Shown: positions 58,629 through 64,000 of the stretch, in pieces
Position numbering within the stretch: the stretch's first letter is position 1
How the letters are laid out: each line of letters begins with the position of its first letter
Origin: JACVRM01 sp963809765
GTDB taxonomy: Bacteria > Actinomycetota > Thermoleophilia > Gaiellales > Gaiellaceae
Length of the DNA stretch: 64,000 nt
Assembly (NCBI GenBank): GCA_963809765.1
Contig: CAWEKT010000003.1
Coordinates: 248,001 to 312,000 of the forward strand
Reading direction: 5' to 3'
Made by a program: the position numbers and the translations under genes
The notes under the pieces: model-generated
Told to the model about the DNA's origin: nothing
The model's input: only the letters and a program-made list of their open reading frames with translations
The model's database searches: none

Positions 58629-60247
58629 ATGACACTGTTACTGCTTGCGGCGGCGGCGCTGTTGCTCGTGGCCGGCACGCGCTTCGCCCCTGCCACACAG
58701 GCGCAGAGCAACAACATCTTCAGGATCAGCCTGAACGCCGCCGCGGGCGTCGACTCGATGGACCCGGCGCTCGGCTCGTACCCGCCGGCCTGGGCGCTGC
58801 TCGATACGACGTGCGCGCGGCTGATGTCGTATCCGGATAAGTCCGTGCCGGCGAGCTTCCGCCTGCAGCCTGAAGTTGCCGAGGCGTTCCCGACGGTCTC
58901 GGCCGACGGCAAGACCTACACGTTCAGGCTGCGACAGGGGTTCCGCTTCAGCGACGGGAAGCCGGTTCGCGCCAACGCCTTCGCGCGGGCGATCAACCGA
59001 GTGCTCGCGCCGGCGATGAAGTCGCCCGGCGTTCTGTACGCGCGCGAGATCGTCGGCGCCGGACGCGTCCTGGTCGGCAAGGCCTCGGCTGCGAGCGGCG
59101 TGACCGCACGCGGCAACACCCTCGTCATCCAGCTGACTCGCCGGGTTCCGGACTTCGTCCAACGCACGGCATCGACCTTCTTCTGCGCAGTGCCTCCGTC
59201 CCTGCCCGTCGATCCCGAAGGCTTCGGCGTCATCGCCGCGGCGGGGCCGTACCACGTGACCGAATACCGGCGCGGCGAGCGCATCGTCCTCCGGAAGAAC
59301 CGCTACTACGGCGGCCGGCGGCCGCACCACGTCGACGGATTCGACGTCGACCTGCGCGCGCCGTCGCCGCAGGAGATGCTCCGGCGCGTCGAGCGCGGCG
59401 AAGCCGACTGGGGGCACACGCTCTCAGGCATCTACTTCGACCCGGCGCTGCGCCTCGTCGAGAAGTACGGGCTCGAGCGCAAGCGGCTCTTCCTCCGGCC
59501 CGGCCTGACGCTGCGCCTCATCGCGATGAACTCGTCGCGACCGCTCTTCAGGAACAACCCTGAGCTCCGCAGAGCCGTGAACTACGCACTCGACCGGCAG
59601 GCGCTCTCGCGGGCCAGCGGCGTGCGGGCAAGCCGCCCCACCGACCAGCACCTGCCCTTCGGCCTGCCGGAGTTCCGGAACGCCGCGATCTACCCGCTCA
59701 GCAAGCCGAATCTGACCGCGGGCGCGCGCGCTGGCGGAGGGAAATCTGCGCGGAGGGAAGGCCAGGCTGTACGTCAACAACTCCGCGGTTCCGATGGCGA
59801 TCGGTCAACTCGTGAAGCAGCAGCTGAAGCAGATCGGGCTCGAGGTCGAGCTCGATGCCGATCCCGATCCACAGCGCCTCGGCCGCCTACTACCGGCTGC
59901 TTGCGACTCCGGGCGAGGAGTGGGACCTGGCGTTCGGGCTCTGGAGCCCCGCGTACGTCGACCCGTACGCCTACATCAATCTCCTCTTCGAGCGCCGCTT
60001 CGTCGGCGCCACGAATTTCTCGCGCTTCGTCTCCCCAACGCACGACCCGCAGATGCGGCGTGCTGCCGGGCATCCCCAGGTCGTAGTCCGGAGCAGCACG
60101 TACGGCACGCTCGACGCGAGCCTCGCACGGGAGGACGCTCCCCTGGCAGCAGTCGACATCCTCAACGAGCCCACGCTGGTGTCGACGCGGGTCGGCTGCA
60201 TCGTGCTGCGGCCGGTGCTCGACCTGACCGCCGTCTGCCTCAAGTAG
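58629..60247 (+). CDS. ABC transporter substrate-binding protein, peptide/nickel family 5 (frameshifted)
   Basis: About 540 residues from ATG at 58629 (MTLLLLAAAALLLVAGTRFA signal sequence; no clear lipobox Cys). An earlier frame start at 58560 would put basic residues before the signal sequence. SBP_bac_5 features: GVDSMDPALGSYPPAWALLD, then the ligand-domain block VAEAFPTVSADGKTYTFRLR, RFSDGKPVRANAFARAINRV, then GPYHVTEYRRGERIVLRKNR and LRRAVNYALDRQALSRASG. Shifts near 59735 and 59865 break the last third (ARLYVNNSAVPMAIGQLVKQ; EEWDLAFGLWSPAYVDPYAY). No permease or ATPase is adjacent, so it is an orphan binding protein. It converges on the cyclase gene at 60254. Confidence 0.8.
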
Positions 60248-60253
60248 CCGCGC

Positions 60254-61807
60254 TCACGCCGTCTGCACGGTGACCCAGACGAGGCCGTCGGCCTCGGCAA
60301 GCCCTGCGGGCGCCTGGCCGACGTCGATCGTCCTTACGACCCGGTTCGTCGCCGGGTCGATGCGGGAGACCGTGCCATCGCCGGTGTTCGCTACCCACAC
60401 TGATTCAGCTGCAGCGAGCACGGCTGTTGGCTCCTTGCCGACCTCGATTGTGCGGGGCCCACCTGATTCCGGATCGATGCGAGTGACTGTGTCGTCACCC
60501 GAGTTGGCCACCCAGATCGCACCGCCGTGGGACGCGATGCCGATCGGCCGCGTGCCGACGCTGACCCTGCCAAGCCCCTCGAGCGTCGAGGCTCGAAACC
60601 GCTCCACCGTGGCGTCTCCGGAGTTTGTGACCAAGACGACGTTGAAGTCGACGAGAATGCCTGCGGGCTGGCTTCCTGCAAGGGTTCGGTAGAGAACCCG
60701 TCCCGAACGACTGACTCGTGCGAGCGTCGAGTCGCCGTACGCGGTGAAGACGGAGCCGATCCCGAGCGTGACGGTTCCGTACGGGGACCCGAAGGCACTT
60801 CCACCGATGGTGAATATTCGCGCCTGCCCGAAGGTCGTTTCGACGCGCGAAAGCTCGCCGGTGTGCCCGTGCGCAACCCATACGACCCTTTCGCCGACCG
60901 CGATGCCGGTCGGAGTCCGAGCGAGCGGAACCGTGGAGACGACAGAGCGCTCCGTGGGTGAGATCCGTGTCAGCGACCGGCCGTCGAGATTCCCGACCCA
61001 GACAGCTCCGCCTCCCGCCGCGATCGGGCCGGGGCGAATTCCGGCCGGAACCTCAGCAACGATCTCGTTCGAGGCGGGGTCGATCACACCGACATGGTTC
61101 GCGCGGATGCCCGAGAGACCCCCGGAGGACCCGCGCGTTAGCACGAATGCGGTCGCCGCCGCGGCGAGGGCGAGCAGCACCGCAGCCGCGGCGATCAGAG
61201 ACCTCCGGCGCGGGAGCGCGGGTGTCGCCGAACCGGCCTGCTGCGGCTCCGCCTCACCTCGAAGCGGCGGAAAGACGGACTGGAGCCCCTCGGCGTCGGC
61301 CTGGTAGAGCCGAACGGGGCGGTCGAGATCCTTGAGTCGCTGCTCGCCGAGGTCGCGGAGCACGACCTGGAAGCCCTCCTCGTCCTCGAGCAGCGTCTGG
61401 GTCGCCTGCGACACCAGCACCTGGCCGCCGTGGCCGGCGGCGCCGATCCGCGCCGCGCGGTGTACCGCGAGCCCGGTGTAACGGCCGTCTCTGAGTGCCG
61501 CCTGCCCGGTGTGGAGTCCCATCCGAACTCGCACCTGGACACCTTCCGGCCAGGGGTGCGTCAGCAAGGCGAGCTGACCCTCGACCGCCGCAAGGACTGC
61601 GTTGCGGGCGCTGGCGAAGGCGACGAAAAACGAGTCACCTTGCGTGTCGACCTCGTAGCCGCGGTGCGCCGCGAAGGCGGCGCGGAGCAGCCGCTGGTGC
61701 TCGCCGAGCACGTCGGCGTATGCCCCGCGAAGCTGCTTGAGCAGCCGCGTCGACCCCTCGATGTCGGTGAAGAGGAAGGTGACGGCGCCGGTGGGTGCTG
61801 CGGCCAC
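60254..61807 (-). CDS. Membrane adenylate/guanylate cyclase with extracytoplasmic beta-propeller
   Basis: 517 residues from GTG at 61807 (an upstream in-frame start at 61843 is possible). Residues 5-165 are a class III cyclase: AVTFLFTDIEGSTRLLKQLR (first metal Asp), VDTQGDSFFVAFASARNAV (second Asp) and YTGLAVHRAARIGAAGHGGQ. One TM helix (SLIAAAAVLLALAAAATAFVL) follows at about 207-227. The outer part is a YncE/NHL-like propeller with repeats such as PIAAGGGAVWVGNLDGRSLT, PIGIASHGGAIWVANSGDDT and ESVWVANTGDGTVSRIDPAT. Ligand sensing outside with cyclic nucleotide production inside is the likely role. It has no frameshift, unlike its neighbour. Confidence 0.87.
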   Translation of the reverse strand: MAAAPTGAVTFLFTDIEGSTRLLKQLRGAYADVLGEHQRLLRAAFAAHRGYEVDTQGDSFFVAFASARNAVLAAVEGQLALLTHPWPEGVQVRVRMGLHTGQAALRDGRYTGLAVHRAARIGAAGHGGQVLVSQATQTLLEDEEGFQVVLRDLGEQRLKDLDRPVRLYQADAEGLQSVFPPLRGEAEPQQAGSATPALPRRRSLIAAAAVLLALAAAATAFVLTRGSSGGLSGIRANHVGVIDPASNEIVAEVPAGIRPGPIAAGGGAVWVGNLDGRSLTRISPTERSVVSTVPLARTPTGIAVGERVVWVAHGHTGELSRVETTFGQARIFTIGGSAFGSPYGTVTLGIGSVFTAYGDSTLARVSRSGRVLYRTLAGSQPAGILVDFNVVLVTNSGDATVERFRASTLEGLGRVSVGTRPIGIASHGGAIWVANSGDDTVTRIDPESGGPRTIEVGKEPTAVLAAAESVWVANTGDGTVSRIDPATNRVVRTIDVGQAPAGLAEADGLVWVTVQTA

Positions 61808-61988
61808 GGCGAGAGCGTGACAGTCGCGACGAGCGGGTCGCAAGCGGCGGCGGCCGGGTCGGGCGATGCGGAGCTCTCCGAGGCGAAGCTGAGGCGAAGG
61901 TGGAGGAGCTACGCCGGGTGGTCGGCCCTAGCGAGTGACGGGTCAGTCCCGCGTGACAGGCTGCTGCGGCCGGGGCGGCGTCGCGTGG

Positions 61989-61999
61989 GGGACAGTCCC
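61989..61999. repeat. GGGACAGTCCC palindrome
   Basis: It is identical, on the opposite strand, to the core of the element at 1764-1774. It sits 17 bp past the secA stop. Confidence 0.5.
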
Positions 62000-62000
62000 T

Positions 62001-62023
62001 GCAATGACGACGAGCGTCATTGC
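62001..62023 (-). terminator. Hairpin overlapping the secA stop
   Basis: GCAATGACG (62001-62009) pairs with CGTCATTGC (62015-62023) around an ACGAG loop: 9 perfect pairs. The secA stop codon (62017-62019) lies inside the right arm. Confidence 0.65.
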
Positions 62024-64000
62024 CCGTGGCACTTCTTGTACTTCTTGCCCGAGCCGCACCAGCAGGGGTCGTTGCGGCCGAGCTTCTGCTCCTCGGCGAT
62101 CACGCGCTGGCGCGGTGCAGTCGCGACCGAGGTTGCGCCGCCGAGGCCGCCGGCGGCGGTCGCGCTGCCTGCCGCCGCTCCCCCGCTTCCGTCACCGAGC
62201 GCGTTCATGCCGGCGGCCGCGATCGCTTCCGACCCGGCCAGCGACTGGTGCTCGTACGAGAGGCGGCCACCGTTTGCCTCGGCCCTCGCCAGGTCGACGT
62301 CGCCCGGCTGCAGCTGCGCGTGGAAGAGCAGGTACAGCACCTCCTCGCGAATCGCGTGCCCGAGCTCCTCGAACATCTCGTGACCCTCGGCCCGGTACTC
62401 GACGAGCGGGTCCTTCTGCGCCATCGCGCGCAGGTGCACGCCCTCGCGCAGGTAGTCCATGTTGTCGAGGTGCTCGCGCCAGCGCTGGTCGACGACCTGG
62501 AGGATCACGTAGCGCTCGAGCTCGCGGACGACCGGCTGCCCGGTCTCGCTGTCGGTGCCGAACTCCTCCTCCTTGGCCGTGTAGACGTCGCGGGCGTCCT
62601 CCACGAACTCCTCGATCAACGCGTCGCGTGAGGCGAGATCGATGCCCTCTTCGCGCAGCTCGTCGAGCGTGATGTCGGACCCGTAGAGGTCGCTCATCGC
62701 ACTGATCAGCCCCTCGAGGTCCCACTCCTGCGAGTACTCGCCGCCCGCGTACTCGCCGACGACCCGCTCGATCACCTCGTCGATCCAGGCGCTGACGTCC
62801 TCGGAGAGGTCCATACCCTCGAGCACCTGGCGGCGCTGCTCGTAGATCACCTGCCGCTGGACGTTGAGGACGTCGTCGTACTTGAGGACGTTCTTGCGGG
62901 CGACGAAGTTCTGCTCCTCGACGCGCTTCTGCGCGTTCTCGATCTGGTTGGAGAGCATCTTCGCCTCCATGGGCTGATCGTCGGGGAGCTTGAAGCGGTT
63001 CATGATGTTGTAGATCCGGTCGCCCGCGAACAGGCGCACGACCTGGTCCTGGCCGGAGAGGTAGAAGCGCGACTCGCCGGCGTCACCCTGGCGGCCCGAG
63101 CGGCCGCGCAGCTGGTTGTCGATCCGGCGGGCCTCGTGGCGCTCGGTGCCGAGCACGTAGAGCCCGCCCACGTCGAGCACGCCCTCGCCGAGCTTGATGT
63201 CGACGCCGCGGCCGGCCATGTTGGTCGCGATCGTCACGACGCCGGGCTGGCCGGCGTCCTTGATGATGTCCGCCTCGCGCGCGTGCTCCTTCGCGTTCAG
63301 CACGCTGTGCGGGACGCCGCGGCGCTGGAGCAGCTGCGCGAGGTACTCCGACGTCTCGACGTCGATGGTGCCGACGAGGACCGGCTGCCCCTTCTCGTGG
63401 CGCTCCTGGATGTCCTCGACGACCGCGTTGAACTTGGCTTCCTTCGTCTTGAAGATGAAGTCGTTCTCGTCGGCGCGCGCGACGGGCCGGTTCGTCGGGA
63501 TCTCGACGACGTTGAGGCCGTAGATCTCGACGAACTCCTTCTCCTCGGTCTTGGCCGTGCCGGTCATGCCGGCGAGCTTCTCGTAGAGGCGGAAGTAGTT
63601 CTGGAGCGTGATCGTCGCCAGGGTGACGTGCTCCTCCTGGATGCGGACGCCCTCCTTCGCTTCGACGGCCTGGTGCAGGCCTTCCGACCAGCGGCGGCCC
63701 TCCATGATCCGGCCGGTGAACTCGTCGACGATCTTCACCTCGCCGTCCTGGATCACGTAGTCGACGTCGCGCTGGTAGAGCGCCTGCGCCTTCAGCGACT
63801 GGATGAGGTGATTGACGAGCTGGACGTTGCGAGGGTCATAGAGGTTGTCGATCCCGAGCGCCCGCTCCACCTTGTCGATGGCCGGCTGCCCCGGTGAGAC
63901 GGTCTTGTGCTTCTCGTCGTAGAGGAAGTCGGCGCCGGTCTCGTGGAGCTCGTCGATGCCCTTGCCCATCCCCTCGGACTGGCGGCCCTCGAGCGTCTTC
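62017..64000 (-). CDS. secA: Preprotein translocase ATPase SecA (C-terminal two-thirds, runs off the window)
   Basis: The 661 visible codons end at 62017; the N-terminus lies beyond 64000. Features: QALYQRDVDYVIQDGEVKIV, the VDEFTGRIMEGRRWSEGLHQ loop, KLAGMTGTAKTEEKEF, then nucleotide domain 2 with VTIATNMAGRGVDIKLGEGV and RIDNQLRGRSGRQGDAGESR (arginine fingers). The helical scaffold and wing domain follow, and a Gly/Ala-rich linker (about residues 590-625 of the visible part) leads to a C-terminal zinc motif, GRNDPCWCGSGKKYKKCHG. SecA drives protein export through SecYEG, the route needed for the giant secreted proteins in this window. Confidence 0.97.
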   Translation of the reverse strand, partial: KTLEGRQSEGMGKGIDELHETGADFLYDEKHKTVSPGQPAIDKVERALGIDNLYDPRNVQLVNHLIQSLKAQALYQRDVDYVIQDGEVKIVDEFTGRIMEGRRWSEGLHQAVEAKEGVRIQEEHVTLATITLQNYFRLYEKLAGMTGTAKTEEKEFVEIYGLNVVEIPTNRPVARADENDFIFKTKEAKFNAVVEDIQERHEKGQPVLVGTIDVETSEYLAQLLQRRGVPHSVLNAKEHAREADIIKDAGQPGVVTIATNMAGRGVDIKLGEGVLDVGGLYVLGTERHEARRIDNQLRGRSGRQGDAGESRFYLSGQDQVVRLFAGDRIYNIMNRFKLPDDQPMEAKMLSNQIENAQKRVEEQNFVARKNVLKYDDVLNVQRQVIYEQRRQVLEGMDLSEDVSAWIDEVIERVVGEYAGGEYSQEWDLEGLISAMSDLYGSDITLDELREEGIDLASRDALIEEFVEDARDVYTAKEEEFGTDSETGQPVVRELERYVILQVVDQRWREHLDNMDYLREGVHLRAMAQKDPLVEYRAEGHEMFEELGHAIREEVLYLLFHAQLQPGDVDLARAEANGGRLSYEHQSLAGSEAIAAAGMNALGDGSGGAAAGSATAAGGLGGATSVATAPRQRVIAEEQKLGRNDPCWCGSGKKYKKCHGQ

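Overview
The window is very GC-rich DNA from a member of the Actinomycetota, most likely class Thermoleophilia (Gaiellales/Solirubrobacterales type). The evidence is base composition, the gene block secA - (adenylate cyclase, substrate-binding protein) - prfB - ftsE - ftsX - rnr - smpB, TAnnnT boxes 6-8 nt before start codons (leaderless style), and small secreted or lipoprotein families typical of that group. The class assignment is inference. Many genes are cut by single-base frameshifts while both halves keep intact conserved motifs and no in-frame stops. This looks more like sequencing indels than decay, so several entries below are reconstructed across frames.

Layout. 0-9.1 kb holds small metabolic and stress genes: STAS, two VOC proteins, an ECF sigma factor with a SnoaL tail, a FtsX/MacB-type permease without its ATPase, a PLP decarboxylase, a methyltransferase and a secreted amidase. 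9.35-9.71 kb is ssrA (tmRNA). Its 3' end is repeated exactly (29 bp) 2.1 kb downstream, and a tyrosine-integrase remnant sits just inside: the footprint of a mobile element that used tmRNA as its attachment site. Between the repeats lie a cNMP-binding protein and a hydrolase-adenylate cyclase fusion. 11.8-24.2 kb holds a cNMP-binding flavoprotein reductase, a winged-helix protein, SRPBCC proteins, a frameshifted two-component system, a dihydrofolate-reductase-like protein, a metallophosphoesterase, an M20 hydrolase, a second stand-alone cNMP-binding protein and a secreted trypsin-like protease.

24.2-52.2 kb is dominated by three minus-strand genes for secreted proteins of about 4,200, 2,700 and 730 residues. 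They share a perfect five-residue repeat (P/A-L-D-S-I) encoded by a 15-bp DNA repeat, a conserved block of about 60 residues after the repeat, and TLADL-type modules. Two of them also carry CSLREA motifs, parallel beta-helices and a clan CD (C25/gingipain-like) protease domain; two end in a TolB-like propeller. A 26-bp hairpin element lies about 100 bp upstream of the start of the two larger genes. Between the second and third gene, on the plus strand and divergent from the second, is a gene resembling soluble adenylyl cyclase (two cyclase domains, AAA ATPase, TPR). The third gene contains a 220-bp AT-rich, almost C-free segment exactly where its siblings carry the protease. It is either a mis-assembly or a foreign insert.

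52.4-64 kb is housekeeping: smpB, rnr, ftsX, ftsE, prfB (with the programmed CTTTGAC frameshift) and secA, with a secreted protein, a peptide-binding protein and a membrane adenylate cyclase carrying an external beta-propeller between prfB and secA.

The strongest candidate for an undescribed system is the PLDSI-repeat family of giant secreted proteins with its shared upstream element, together with the neighbouring cyclase and cNMP-binding genes.
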